Of a stretch of 64,000 bases of DNA, positions 52,647 through 60,574 are shown piece after piece. Source of the DNA: an uncultured Lachnospiraceae bacterium. GTDB lineage: Bacteria; Bacillota; Clostridia; Lachnospirales; Lachnospiraceae. Each line of letters starts with the position of its first letter. Position 1 is the first letter of the stretch. Location: NCBI GenBank assembly GCA_910579735.1, contig CAJTUZ010000011.1, positions 49,975 to 113,974 on the forward strand, written 5' to 3'. A program made the translations under genes and the position numbers. Under the pieces are notes generated by a model. It did not search any database. It had not been told where the DNA came from and saw only the letters and a list, made by a program, of their open reading frames with translations.

Positions 52647-52675
52647 GTTCCACTCTCCACCCGGTGGCCGCGGAC

Positions 52676-53170
52676 TTATTCCGGAATCGGAGCAAGCTGT
52701 TTCACATAATCGCTGCTCTCACTCTCATAAGTCACGATCTGTCCCTCTTCGGCATACTTCATGCCAAGCTCCTGAATCGCAATTCTTCTGACCTCTTCCA
52801 AGTCTATACTACTTGTTATTCTATTATATTCTTCGTCATTTGCAATCCTTAAATCATTCAAATTATTTTCCAATTTGGAAATATTTTCAATGCTGTGTGT
52901 AATGTCCGACTGTAATCTGATATAACCGATCAGGATCCAGGCAGTTGTCATGAGTGCAACACTTAAGAACAAAACATATCCGGCACTCATATGCTCTGCT
53001 TTTTCTCTGTTTTTTCTTGCCGTATTGCTTAATTTTTTCTTCGGCTGTCTTTCTATCTCTCTTGCAATATCCAGTTTTCTGACCGTACTGCCCTGCACAT
53101 AATAACCGTTTCCAGCCTGTCTGCCGGGTTGTACGCTGCGTCCGGATACTCTTCTTTGCACTGAAGCCAT
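52676..53170 (-). CDS. ftsL: Cell division protein FtsL-like
   Basis: About 164 residues: a long basic cytoplasmic N-terminus (~70), one helix (GYVLFLSVALMTTAWILIGYI) and an extracytoplasmic coiled coil (ITHSIENISKLENNLNDLRI) ending in the EEVRRIAIQELGMKYAEEGQIV segment typical of FtsL/DivIC proteins. It sits between rsmH and the PBP genes, the ftsL position. The start is uncertain: I prefer the ATG at 53170, with AAAGG 12 bases upstream. The frame extends to 53239. Confidence 0.82.
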   Translation of the reverse strand: MASVQRRVSGRSVQPGRQAGNGYYVQGSTVRKLDIAREIERQPKKKLSNTARKNREKAEHMSAGYVLFLSVALMTTAWILIGYIRLQSDITHSIENISKLENNLNDLRIANDEEYNRITSSIDLEEVRRIAIQELGMKYAEEGQIVTYESESSDYVKQLAPIPE

Positions 53171-53242
53171 ACAATAACCATGCCTTTCTCTCAGCCTGCC
53201 ATCTTTCATGCGGACAAAATCCGCTGTGCGCAGGCACAATTA

Positions 53243-54184
53243 TCAGTTACTGCTCCGCTCAAATACTCTGAGCTTTGCACTTTTCGCCCTTTTGTTCTTT
53301 TCGATTTCTTCTTCGGATGGCAGAATCGGTTTCCTGGAGATTACTTTTCCTTTCGATACTCTGCCGCATGTACATACCGGAAATTCCGGCGGGCAGATAC
53401 ATGGATTTTCATTTGTTTTAAAAGCCGATTTTACGATCCTGTCTTCCAGAGAATGAAAGGTAATAATACAGATCCTGCCGCCCGGAAGCAGCATATCGAT
53501 AAAATCATCAAGCGAGTCCTTCAACACTTCCAATTCTCTGTTGCAGGCGATCCGCAGCGCCTGAAAAGTCCGTTTGGAGGGATGTCCCCCTCCCTGTCTC
53601 ATCTTCGCCGGAATTGCCGCTTTTATGATATCGTTTAATTCTCCCGTCGTCTCTATAGGCTTGTCCGTTCTGGCCTTCACGATATGTTTGGCAATGTTTT
53701 TGGAAAACTGCTCTTCACCGTAATCTCTGATGATTCTGTAAAGCTCCATCTCCGGATATGCATTTACGATATCTCTGGCCGTCAGGGCCTGTCTTGTATC
53801 CATGCGCATGTCAAGCGCCGCATCATTTTGATAGGAAAATCCTCTTTCGGCATTATCAAGCTGGTAAGAGGAAACTCCCAGATCCAATACAATGCCGTCT
53901 ACCTTTTCGATACCGATGTTTCTTAGTACATTCCGGGCATTGCAGTAATTGTCTCTGATGATCGTTACCCTGTCGCCAAATACTTCCAGACGCTTTCCCG
54001 CTGCCGCAACAGCTTCTTCGTCCTGATCAATGCCTATCAGTCTGCCTTTTTCCGACAATTTGGAGGCGGTAGCGTAAGAATGTCCACCGCCTCCAAGTGT
54101 GCCGTCTATGTAGATTCCGTCGGGTTTCACCCGCAGATTCTCTATTGTCTCTTCTAAAAGAACCGATGTATGTTTAAATTCCAT
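53243..54184 (-). CDS. rsmH: 16S rRNA (cytosine-1402 N4)-methyltransferase
   Basis: 313 residues. The SAM-binding GTLGGGGHSYATASKL, ILDLGVSSYQLDNAERGFSYQ-like region and the C-terminal FHSLEDRIVKSAF are characteristic of RsmH (MraW). It methylates C1402 of 16S rRNA in the ribosomal P site. It follows mraZ by 18 bases, the conserved order. Confidence 0.96.
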   Translation of the reverse strand: MEFKHTSVLLEETIENLRVKPDGIYIDGTLGGGGHSYATASKLSEKGRLIGIDQDEEAVAAAGKRLEVFGDRVTIIRDNYCNARNVLRNIGIEKVDGIVLDLGVSSYQLDNAERGFSYQNDAALDMRMDTRQALTARDIVNAYPEMELYRIIRDYGEEQFSKNIAKHIVKARTDKPIETTGELNDIIKAAIPAKMRQGGGHPSKRTFQALRIACNRELEVLKDSLDDFIDMLLPGGRICIITFHSLEDRIVKSAFKTNENPCICPPEFPVCTCGRVSKGKVISRKPILPSEEEIEKNKRAKSAKLRVFERSSN

Positions 54185-54202
54185 CCTGTTTCCTATGTCT
54201 TT

Positions 54203-54634
54203 CTAAATGCCGAGTCCGAGCTCAGCCATATGTTCCGCTATCTCATCCATATCTTCATAAGAAGCCATTCCCTCAAAGCGTTCTCTGCTCCATATCTCTA
54301 TTCTGCTCGCCACGCCGATCAAAACGACATCCTTATTTAACTGTGCAAATTCTCTCAGTACATTAGGCACCAGGATTCTTCCCTGTTTATCTACCTCTAC
54401 TTCTGCTGCTCCCGCCAGAAAAAAACGTACGAATTTTCTGGCATCTTTATTGGTAAGCGGCAAGGATCTCAGTTTTTCTTCGAATACAGTCCACTCTGTG
54501 TTGTCATACACAAACAGACAGCCATCCAACCCTTTTGTCACCACGAAGACGTCTCCCAACGCTTCCCGGAACTTAGATGGAACGATCAGCCTGCCTTTTG
54601 CATCAATTGTGTGATTGTATTCTCCCATAAACAT
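54203..54634 (-). CDS. mraZ: Transcriptional regulator MraZ
   Basis: 143 residues with two SpoVT-AbrB-like halves, each carrying the DAKGRLIVPSKFRE or DKQGRILVPNVLRE motif. MraZ binds repeated boxes before its own gene and controls the dcw cluster. Four such boxes lie at 54704-54740, about 70-106 bases upstream of this start. It is the first gene of the cluster. Confidence 0.96.
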   Translation of the reverse strand: MFMGEYNHTIDAKGRLIVPSKFREALGDVFVVTKGLDGCLFVYDNTEWTVFEEKLRSLPLTNKDARKFVRFFLAGAAEVEVDKQGRILVPNVLREFAQLNKDVVLIGVASRIEIWSRERFEGMASYEDMDEIAEHMAELGLGI

Positions 54635-54703
54635 CTATCAATCACCTGCCATCAAGCGTCTGCCACGGTCCATGTTCAAAGAAGTCGTGCGGAATAAATT
54701 CTA

Positions 54704-54740
54704 CCACTTTAAACCACTTTGTTCCACTTTCCACCACTCT
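54704..54740 (-). promoter_or_regulatory. MraZ operator: four direct boxes at 10-bp spacing
   Basis: On the minus strand AGAGTGG, AAAGTGG, AAAGTGG and AAAGTGG begin at 54740, 54730, 54720 and 54710, exactly 10 bp apart. This agrees with the AAAGTG(G/T)-N3 repeats reported as MraZ boxes in Mollicutes and the direct TGGG-type repeats in E. coli. They lie just downstream of the -10 box, about +1 to +37, well placed to repress initiation. Confidence 0.85.
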
Positions 54741-54747
54741 GGTTAAT

Positions 54748-54776
54748 ATTTTATAATAAAATATGGGATTTGGCAA
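54748..54776 (-). promoter_or_regulatory. Promoter of the mraZ/dcw cluster
   Basis: TTGCCA (54776-54771), a 17-bp spacer and TAAAAT (54753-54748), each one base from consensus. The MraZ boxes follow directly. The remaining ~200 bases up to 54984 hold only a GAGGCGCCTC palindrome (54811-54820) and the upstream region of the plus-strand gene. Confidence 0.8.
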
Positions 54777-54984
54777 GGGAAAATGAAGGGGTTCTTCAAA
54801 AAGTTTGTATGAGGCGCCTCTTATCTGCTTCTCCTTCGAACATTCCTCTCAACGAAAGGTGTCCTTTGACATATTGAAAGCAGTCCTCTTTTATGATATT
54901 CTGTTCTGGAGAAAACAAAGAAAAGCTTTAGACACTCAAATCCTGAAAACTTCATATTGAACATTACTTAAAGGGGGAACATTT

Positions 54985-55755
54985 ATGACAGATTTTTTTA
55001 CAAAAATGAATGAGGAATATGCGCAGAAACATTTTCCGGGTGGTTCCGTATTTGAAAGCGCAATGAAAACTGTCAAGCGCAGGAGCATCGGCGCCATCTT
55101 TTTCTTCGGCCTGTTTTTTGCCGCTGCGCTGTATGGATTGATATGGGGGATCGGCAGGACGCTTGAATTCACGTCCGACGGAAGAGATGATATGCTGAGC
55201 GTCGGCATTGTGATCTGCGGATTCTTCGGTGTGGTCATGCTGGTCTGTCTGCTCATACTGCTTTTCCTGATCAAGGGAAGCCGGAAGAAACGGAGTGATT
55301 ATATTGCAGACTCCGCAAAACACAGCAAACTGCCGGTCAGTGAAATTGAAGCATTTGAACGGCAGGCAACAGCTTCTGACTGTTACATTCTGAAACTGAC
55401 GGCCGGACTTGACCGGGTGCTTTCCAATGCTACGAACAAAGACGGACTGCTCACAAGAGACTATATTTATCTGGCTGACCCCGCTCAGACCGTCATGCGC
55501 GTGGATAGTCTGAAAGCTTGCTGTTTCAGTGACTATACCTACTACATTGACACCGGAAAACACCACAAGAAAATCCACTGTCTGGCAATCTGCCTTATCG
55601 CACCCGGCGGCGTAAGCGTCCTTTCGGACACCACCGAAGAAGCGGGGCGTGCCCTTATGGATCTTCTCAAACAACGAAACAATGCCATTGACACCAATGA
55701 GGGAAGAGTTCTTCCGGAAAATGAATTGGACAGTTACAAAAAAAGGATGTTGTAA
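54985..55755 (+). CDS. Uncharacterised two-helix membrane protein (256 aa)
   Basis: It has two hydrophobic helices (IFFFGLFFAAALYGLIWGI, and VGIVICGFFGVVMLVCLLILLFLI) followed by a soluble C-terminal domain of ~150 residues, on the cytoplasmic side if both ends are inside. AAAGGGGG precedes the ATG. A TTGACA at 54928-54933 may belong to its promoter, but the -10 spacing is poor. No family is recognised. A long frame on the opposite strand is a shadow. Confidence 0.75.
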   Translation: MTDFFTKMNEEYAQKHFPGGSVFESAMKTVKRRSIGAIFFFGLFFAAALYGLIWGIGRTLEFTSDGRDDMLSVGIVICGFFGVVMLVCLLILLFLIKGSRKKRSDYIADSAKHSKLPVSEIEAFERQATASDCYILKLTAGLDRVLSNATNKDGLLTRDYIYLADPAQTVMRVDSLKACCFSDYTYYIDTGKHHKKIHCLAICLIAPGGVSVLSDTTEEAGRALMDLLKQRNNAIDTNEGRVLPENELDSYKKRML

Positions 55756-55774
55756 AACTGAGGGATCAGGACAA

Positions 55775-55806
55775 AAAAGTAAGGATGTTACGACATCCTT
55801 ACTTTT
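55775..55806. terminator. Bidirectional terminator between the membrane protein gene and lgt
   Basis: AAAAGTAAGGATGT (55775-55788) and ACATCCTTACTTTT (55793-55806) form a 14-bp perfect stem with a four-base loop. The lgt stop codon lies in the second arm. T-runs on both strands suit two convergent genes. Confidence 0.85.
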
Positions 55807-56698
55807 CCTCTGAAACGGCTTCTGTTTTCCGTATACGGCAGCGGATAATTATATCGGCGGCAGCGGATACAAGAACAAACAAAGCTGCCAGAATCTGCGA
55901 TACGGGAATCGTGGTGCCGGGCATGTAAAGCTGGTCGGTTCGGATGGCTTCAATCCAGAATCTGCCAAGACCGTAACCCCCCATATAAAAAAGCCACATT
56001 TCACCGTTAAATTTTTTATATTTCCGATAGAAAAGCATCAGGAAAAGAATCAACAAGTTCCAGAGGCTTTCATACAGGAACGTGGGATGCACCTGGATAT
56101 AATTCGTACCGTCCGCAATGTGCGCGGCTACGTTCGCGGTAATGTCCCTGACGCGGACGGAATCAATCGGAAGGCACATGGCAAACAGATTGTCTGTGTA
56201 TTCCCCGAATACTTCACGGTTAAAGAAATTCCCCCATCTGCCTATAGCCTGCCCCAGTATGAGACCGGGCACACAAATATCCACGATCTGCAAGAAACTC
56301 TGTTTCCTGATACGGCAGTATATATACAAAGTGATAAACGCCGCTATGACGGCGCCGTAGATTGCCAGTCCGCCGTGTCGTAAATTAAAGATCTCCAGCA
56401 GATTGTCTTTATACATATCCCATTCAAAGATCACATAATAGATTCTCGCGCCGATAATGGAAAAGATCAGTTCATAGAGAATAACGTCCCATATAATATC
56501 GGGATCGACGTCTTCCTTTTTCGCTATATGCGCGGCCATGAAAACGCCGCTTAGCACGCCGAGACCGATCAATACGCCGTACAGTGCGATCTGAAACCCG
56601 AAAACAGGAAATGTTTTCGGCACATTTTCCAGATACACGCCGATATGCGGGAACGCAATGTCCGATACGTCCATAATATTATTCATATTGACACTCAT
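55799..56698 (-). CDS. lgt: Prolipoprotein diacylglyceryl transferase
   Basis: 299 residues, seven membrane helices. The Lgt signature GQAIGRWGNFFNREVFGEY and the conserved HGGLAIYG are intact. It attaches diacylglycerol to the lipobox Cys of prolipoproteins at the membrane; the YD-repeat lipoprotein in this window is a predicted client. The ATG follows AAAGGAAGG. A probable single-gene unit. Confidence 0.95.
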   Translation of the reverse strand: MSVNMNNIMDVSDIAFPHIGVYLENVPKTFPVFGFQIALYGVLIGLGVLSGVFMAAHIAKKEDVDPDIIWDVILYELIFSIIGARIYYVIFEWDMYKDNLLEIFNLRHGGLAIYGAVIAAFITLYIYCRIRKQSFLQIVDICVPGLILGQAIGRWGNFFNREVFGEYTDNLFAMCLPIDSVRVRDITANVAAHIADGTNYIQVHPTFLYESLWNLLILFLMLFYRKYKKFNGEMWLFYMGGYGLGRFWIEAIRTDQLYMPGTTIPVSQILAALFVLVSAAADIIIRCRIRKTEAVSEEK

Positions 56699-56786
56699 GC
56701 CTTCCTTTCATTCTGTCATTTAACATAACCGCCCACGGCCTCCTTTATCTTAAACGTAGAAAGCCGACAATGCCTGTGCCCGTATT

Positions 56787-57884
56787 TTATACATTGAACC
56801 GGAACAGGATCACATCGCCGTCCTGCACCACATATTCTTTTCCTTCCATACCGACAAGGCCCTTTTCTCTGGCTGCTGCCAAAGATCCCTGCTCCAGCAG
56901 ATCTTTATAGTTTACGACTTCTGCCTTAATAAAGCCTCTTTCAAAATCGGTATGTATCTTACCGGCTGCCTGCGGCGCTTTCGTACCAATCCTGATCGTC
57001 CATGCCCTTGTCTCGTCTTCTCCGGCTGTCAGGAAACTCATCAGTCCCAGAATGTGATAGCTTGCTTTGATCAGTTTCTGCAGTCCCGACTCTTTTAATC
57101 CAAGATCCTCCAAAAACATCGCCGTCTCTTCTTCGTCAAGTTCCGCGATCTCCTGTTCAATCTGCGCACAGATCACAAACACCTCACTGCCGTTTTCCTG
57201 CGCAAATTTCCGTACGTCTGCCACCCCTGCATTGCCCGCGCCATCATCTGCCAGATCGTCTTCTGCAACATTCGCCGCAAAAATAACGGGTTTGTACGTT
57301 AAAAGGTTATAGGAAACAAGAAGCGCCAACTCGTCTTCATCTTCCGTTTCAAAAGATTTCGCCAGCTTTCCGTCTTCCAGATGTACCTTTACCTTTTCCA
57401 GAAGCGAAAGCTCCTTGGCTAATGCCTTGTCCATTCTGGCGCCTTTGGACGTTTTGGCAATCCTGCGCTCCAAAATCTCCAGATCGGAAAAAATAAGCTC
57501 TAAATTAATCGTTTCAATATCGCGGAGCGGATCAACGGCGCCGTCCACATGCACGATATTGTCATCTTCAAAGCAGCGGACAACATGCACGATCGCATCC
57601 ACTTCCCGGATATTGCTAAGGAACTGATTCCCAAGTCCCTCTCCTTTGGAGGCGCCTTTAACGAGTCCGGCAATATCGACAAACTCTATTGTTGCAGGCG
57701 TTACCTTTTTGGAACTGTACATGTCGCCCAACAGTTTCAGTCTTTCGTCAGGAACGGCCACGATACCGATATTGGGATCGATCGTACAGAACGGATAATT
57801 GGCCGATTCTGCTCCCGCCTTTGTCAATGAATTGAATAATGTGCTTTTTCCGACATTGGGTAGTCCTACGATGCCTAGTTTCAT
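56787..57884 (-). CDS. ychF: Redox-regulated ATPase YchF
   Basis: 365 residues. It begins MKLGIVGLPNVGKSTLFNSL (G1 motif). G3 is VDIAGLVKGASKGEGLGNQF, the G4 position is NVAEDD, the variant that gives ATP specificity, and a TGS-type domain lies at the C-terminus. It is an ATPase associated with the ribosome and stress responses. Its first five codons and ribosome binding site form one copy of the 47-bp direct repeat that bounds a decayed integrative element, so its present 5' flank is element DNA. Confidence 0.96.
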   Translation of the reverse strand: MKLGIVGLPNVGKSTLFNSLTKAGAESANYPFCTIDPNIGIVAVPDERLKLLGDMYSSKKVTPATIEFVDIAGLVKGASKGEGLGNQFLSNIREVDAIVHVVRCFEDDNIVHVDGAVDPLRDIETINLELIFSDLEILERRIAKTSKGARMDKALAKELSLLEKVKVHLEDGKLAKSFETEDEDELALLVSYNLLTYKPVIFAANVAEDDLADDGAGNAGVADVRKFAQENGSEVFVICAQIEQEIAELDEEETAMFLEDLGLKESGLQKLIKASYHILGLMSFLTAGEDETRAWTIRIGTKAPQAAGKIHTDFERGFIKAEVVNYKDLLEQGSLAAAREKGLVGMEGKEYVVQDGDVILFRFNV

Positions 57885-57917
57885 TTTATCTTAATCTCCT
57901 TTGGTTTTTCTTATATT
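57871..57917. repeat. 47-bp direct repeat, proximal copy (att site at ychF start)
   Basis: This copy covers codons 1-5 of ychF, its ribosome binding site and ~20 bases upstream. It matches 58852-58898 at 46 of 47 positions; the single difference is T or G after CTCCTTTGG. It is read as one attachment half-site left by a site-specific integration. Confidence 0.88.
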
Positions 57918-57975
57918 CTATAGGGTTTTTGTCTCTTATGGCTTTGGTTACGTACCAATCTACGTACCAATTTTT

Positions 57976-58392
57976 CTAAACTACCTTAAGAGACGCCGCA
58001 ATTTTTTCGATTTCTTTGTGTTTTTCATCTTCTGTCGTGTGGACATATAGATTCATTGTGATACCGATGTTGGAATGTCCAAGTATCGTCTGCAGTAAAA
58101 ATCTGTATTAGCACTCGTATGTATTTCCTGCGATTCCCCTTACAAACCTTTTCTGCTGCTCTAATGTCAGTGCTTCCTTCTTCTGTGTAGGCTTCCCAAT
58201 ATCAGATTTTACCATACCATTACAGGTATTTTTCATAATCACATCATTCTGATATGCGTAATCAAGCATATTAAACAATGCTATCCTTGTCTGATAAATA
58301 GCAGATGTTCGATACCCTTCGCCAACATAGAACCCGTCAGACCTTTGGCTTATTCCAACGCCAAGCTCCTTTCCTTTTAACTCTTTTCCCAT
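57976..58392 (-). pseudogene. Tyrosine recombinase (integrase) remnant with internal deletions
   Basis: The N-terminus MGKELKGKELGVGISQRSDG resembles Tn916-like integrases. It then jumps to a SAM-like core-binding segment (IALFNMLDYAYQNDVI) and meets a TAA stop after NTYEC. In the same frame, past the stop, the C-terminal catalytic end follows: LQTILGHSNIGITMNLYVHTT with the conserved GH and nucleophile Tyr, ending SLKVV and a TAG. About 140 codons remain of ~380. The Arg, Lys and HxxR parts of the active site are gone, so it cannot catalyse recombination. AAAGGAG still precedes the ATG. Confidence 0.85.
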
Positions 58393-58430
58393 AGTCAAAG
58401 CTCCTTTCAAAAAAGAGCCTTAATACCAAA

Positions 58431-58448
58431 TGCTCGGCAAGCCGAGCA
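58431..58448. promoter_or_regulatory. 18-bp perfect palindrome upstream of the integrase remnant
   Basis: TGCTCGGCAAGCCGAGCA lies about 40 bases before the integrase start. It may have been an operator or an mRNA hairpin controlling int. Its GC-rich arms stand out from the AT-rich element. Confidence 0.5.
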
Positions 58449-58796
58449 GTGATAGTATAGCATAGTAAGGCTCAAAAGTAAATTGCATGATTTTATATTT
58501 CCACGGTATCGCTAAGAAATCTATCATTTCCTGACCTCAGCAAAATCGTCAAACAAGAATAGTCGCTAATAATTACCAAAAATCTCTGCTTAATTTCTCT
58601 AACATTTCAAAATCATTTGTTCTTTTTGCCAATGGTGTTAAATTTCCATTACGCTTCTATTGTCTTTCATAAAACTCCTTTGTGTACAAACAACCGCATA
58701 CCTTAGCTGCCGTATTATCTGACAGAAAAGGCAGAGACTCAAATAGTCCCTGCCTATAGAAATCAAATCACCCTCAACCCCAGTATTTATCAACCT

Positions 58797-58865
58797 TTAA
58801 ACCATTTTATGGAGATACACGGATTTACATGAAGCAGCCCCGCAAATAGCAATGCCTAGTTTCAT
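58797..58865 (-). other. Displaced ychF start: 22-codon vestigial ORF
   Basis: The distal repeat keeps a copy of the ychF ribosome binding site and first codons (MKLGI), then runs into element DNA as AICGAASCKSVYLHKMV and stops. If the native ychF promoter lies beyond 58898, it now feeds this vestigial frame first. Nothing suggests a functional peptide. Confidence 0.6.
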
Positions 58866-58898
58866 TTTATCTTAATCTCCTTTGGGTTTTCTTATATT
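58852..58898. repeat. 47-bp direct repeat, distal copy (att site)
   Basis: The partner of 57871-57917, 981 bp away. It contains an intact copy of the ychF start region. The DNA beyond it (higher coordinates) should be the original upstream flank of ychF. Confidence 0.88.
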
Positions 58899-58916
58899 TC
58901 TTTTTGAAACCATCTG

Positions 58917-59102
58917 CTATATCGTTTTTTGCACCGCTATAGTCATGAAAGCCTGCATTTTAACAATACCATATTCTCTGAAAAACCTCTGGTAAACTGT
59001 TCTTCTTCGTTTGTGCAGATAAGTTTTACAAGAATTAACAAGTCCAGCAATATAATCCAGGTTTCCGGCTCTTTCGGTATCGTCGCATATTGTTATCTGC
59101 AT
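58917..59102 (-). pseudogene. Truncated response-regulator fragment
   Basis: The 61-codon frame begins MQITICDDTERAGNLDYIAGLV, the acidic-pocket start of a LytTR-type receiver domain (compare MRIAVCDDCRQ of the regulator at 61861-62571). It then diverges into KTYLHKRRRTVYQRFF and ends before the phosphoacceptor. Its ATG overlaps the stop of the GGDEF gene, so the intact ancestor was probably coupled to it. The truncation is next to the integration site, possibly caused by it. Confidence 0.6.
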
Positions 59103-60475
59103 AATATTCCCGGCTGTTTCCGTACAATATCTTTAAATTCTTCCGTTCGGTACAGCATCCGCTTGTTCTCGTACATCCTGTCGTCGGCAATCGTTAAAAG
59201 CTTATTCATACTCTCACTGTCGTCGACGCGCCACACACTGCCAATCGCCATCGGTGCGTTTTTGTCCCGCATCTCCCATTTCAACAGCTCAATTCTTTTC
59301 TCCAGCTCCTGCTCCGTCATGCCGCTGCACAGGGCAAGGAACTCATCGCCGCCCACCCGGAAGAGCATATAATCCCCGAAGACCTTTTTCATGCACTCAC
59401 TGGCACGGATCAGAAGCTTATCACCTTCCAGATGTCCCAGCGTATCATTTGCCTTCTTAAGCCCCATCACATCACAGTACACAATGGCAATGCTTTCCTG
59501 CCGGTTTATCCTTTTCATATAATCCTGCACCGCATGACGGTTGCCAATCCCCGTAAGCTGATCTTCGAAACACAGTTCTTCCAGCCGTCGCACATGATTC
59601 CTTCTGTGAAGCAGCGCCACAATAAAGTGTCCCAGAATATGAAACAGCGTCGTGATATTCCCCAAAAAACGCTCCGGCGGATTGTCCACCCCGTAAAAAC
59701 CTATAATTTTCCCCTCATTGATAAGAGGACTCACTGCAAGCGACCTGATATCCTGCGGTTTCAAATATTCATACATCTGTACGTCGCTGTCTTTCAAATG
59801 TTCCACATTACTGATCAGGACATTCTCTCCCCTGTGAAACCGTTCATACCACATGTTCACCACTTCAACGGGAATCCCCTGCAGGTTTTCCTTCTGGGGT
59901 TCTACTCCGCTGGCACACCATTCGTATGTATTATCACAGGTATGGTTGCCTGCTTCCTCAAAAATATAGACCCTCTCGCTGCCCAGGGACTGCCCCAGAT
60001 ACTCTAACAATGCAGCAATGCACTGATCCGGCGTATGCGCCGCCAGTGATATGCGCAGTCCCTCGTTGACCATAGCCTCATTGGCTTCATAATCTCTGTC
60101 CTGCTGTTCCCATGCACCCAGATCTATCGCTATCTCAAAAAAATATCGTCTGCCATTTTCCTCCAGAATCGTGTCTTTTATGGACATTCTTTTCTTAAGA
60201 ATCGGTACATACCTGATCTCCTCCACAAAAAATCCCTTCTGCAGCCTGCTGCGGCTGCACGCCGCACAGGGAAAGGAACTTCCCGCCAGTATTTCATAAC
60301 ACTTCTTTCCTCTTATTTCTTCCGGATTCTCTATTCCGTACAATTCCCGCGCCCGACGGTTCATATACACAAGTTCCATACTGTCGGCATCGGCAGCATA
60401 GACAAGCTCTTTCATTTCTTCATAAAATTCCCATAATGCCGCTACTCCCTGAACTGCTGTTTTCGTTTGTTCCAT
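59093..60475 (-). CDS. PAS-GAF-GGDEF protein (probable diguanylate cyclase)
   Basis: About 460 residues from the ATG at 60475 (GGGAGG upstream; the frame extends to 60562 without support). A PAS-like domain lies at ~10-120, including a CAACSR cysteine pair. A GAF-like domain follows (~140-295, RVYIFEEAGNHTCDNTYEWC), then a GGDEF domain with intact FRVGGDEF at about 375-379. It is predicted to make cyclic di-GMP in the cytoplasm in response to a ligand. The RxxD inhibitory site was not clearly seen. It follows the AgrC/AgrA-like pair in the same direction. Confidence 0.87.
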   Translation of the reverse strand: MEQTKTAVQGVAALWEFYEEMKELVYAADADSMELVYMNRRARELYGIENPEEIRGKKCYEILAGSSFPCAACSRSRLQKGFFVEEIRYVPILKKRMSIKDTILEENGRRYFFEIAIDLGAWEQQDRDYEANEAMVNEGLRISLAAHTPDQCIAALLEYLGQSLGSERVYIFEEAGNHTCDNTYEWCASGVEPQKENLQGIPVEVVNMWYERFHRGENVLISNVEHLKDSDVQMYEYLKPQDIRSLAVSPLINEGKIIGFYGVDNPPERFLGNITTLFHILGHFIVALLHRRNHVRRLEELCFEDQLTGIGNRHAVQDYMKRINRQESIAIVYCDVMGLKKANDTLGHLEGDKLLIRASECMKKVFGDYMLFRVGGDEFLALCSGMTEQELEKRIELLKWEMRDKNAPMAIGSVWRVDDSESMNKLLTIADDRMYENKRMLYRTEEFKDIVRKQPGILCR

Positions 60476-60574
60476 AAGTCCTCCCTGTCGAAAGTATCTA
60501 TTTGTCATTCTGTAATATTGAAAAATACAATTCATCCTCATGAAGAACAGAACACACTCCATGAGATAACAATA

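Larger units (their letters stand above)
57871..58898 (-). mobile_element. Decayed integrative element inserted at the 5' end of ychF
   Basis: Two 47-bp direct repeats enclose ~935 bp that are more AT-rich than the neighbours and hold remains of a tyrosine integrase (57976-58392), an 18-bp palindrome upstream of it, a readable tail of another lost protein on the minus strand (about 58655-58574, ending NDFEMLEKLSRDFW) and otherwise non-coding DNA. This is the layout expected of an integrated element that lost its cargo and most of its integrase. The family cannot be assigned with certainty; the integrase N-terminus resembles Tn916-type Int. Confidence 0.8.

Noticed and set aside
54964..55674. 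236-codon frame on the minus strand opposite the two-helix membrane protein
   Set aside because: The plus-strand frame has a strong ribosome binding site and sensible membrane helices; the reverse frame has none and ends at no plausible unit.
60476..60562. AgrD-like autoinducer peptide before the GGDEF gene
   Set aside because: The frame is only an N-terminal extension of the GGDEF gene, lacks a conserved Cys/Ser with the acidic tail of AgrD, and has no AgrB nearby.
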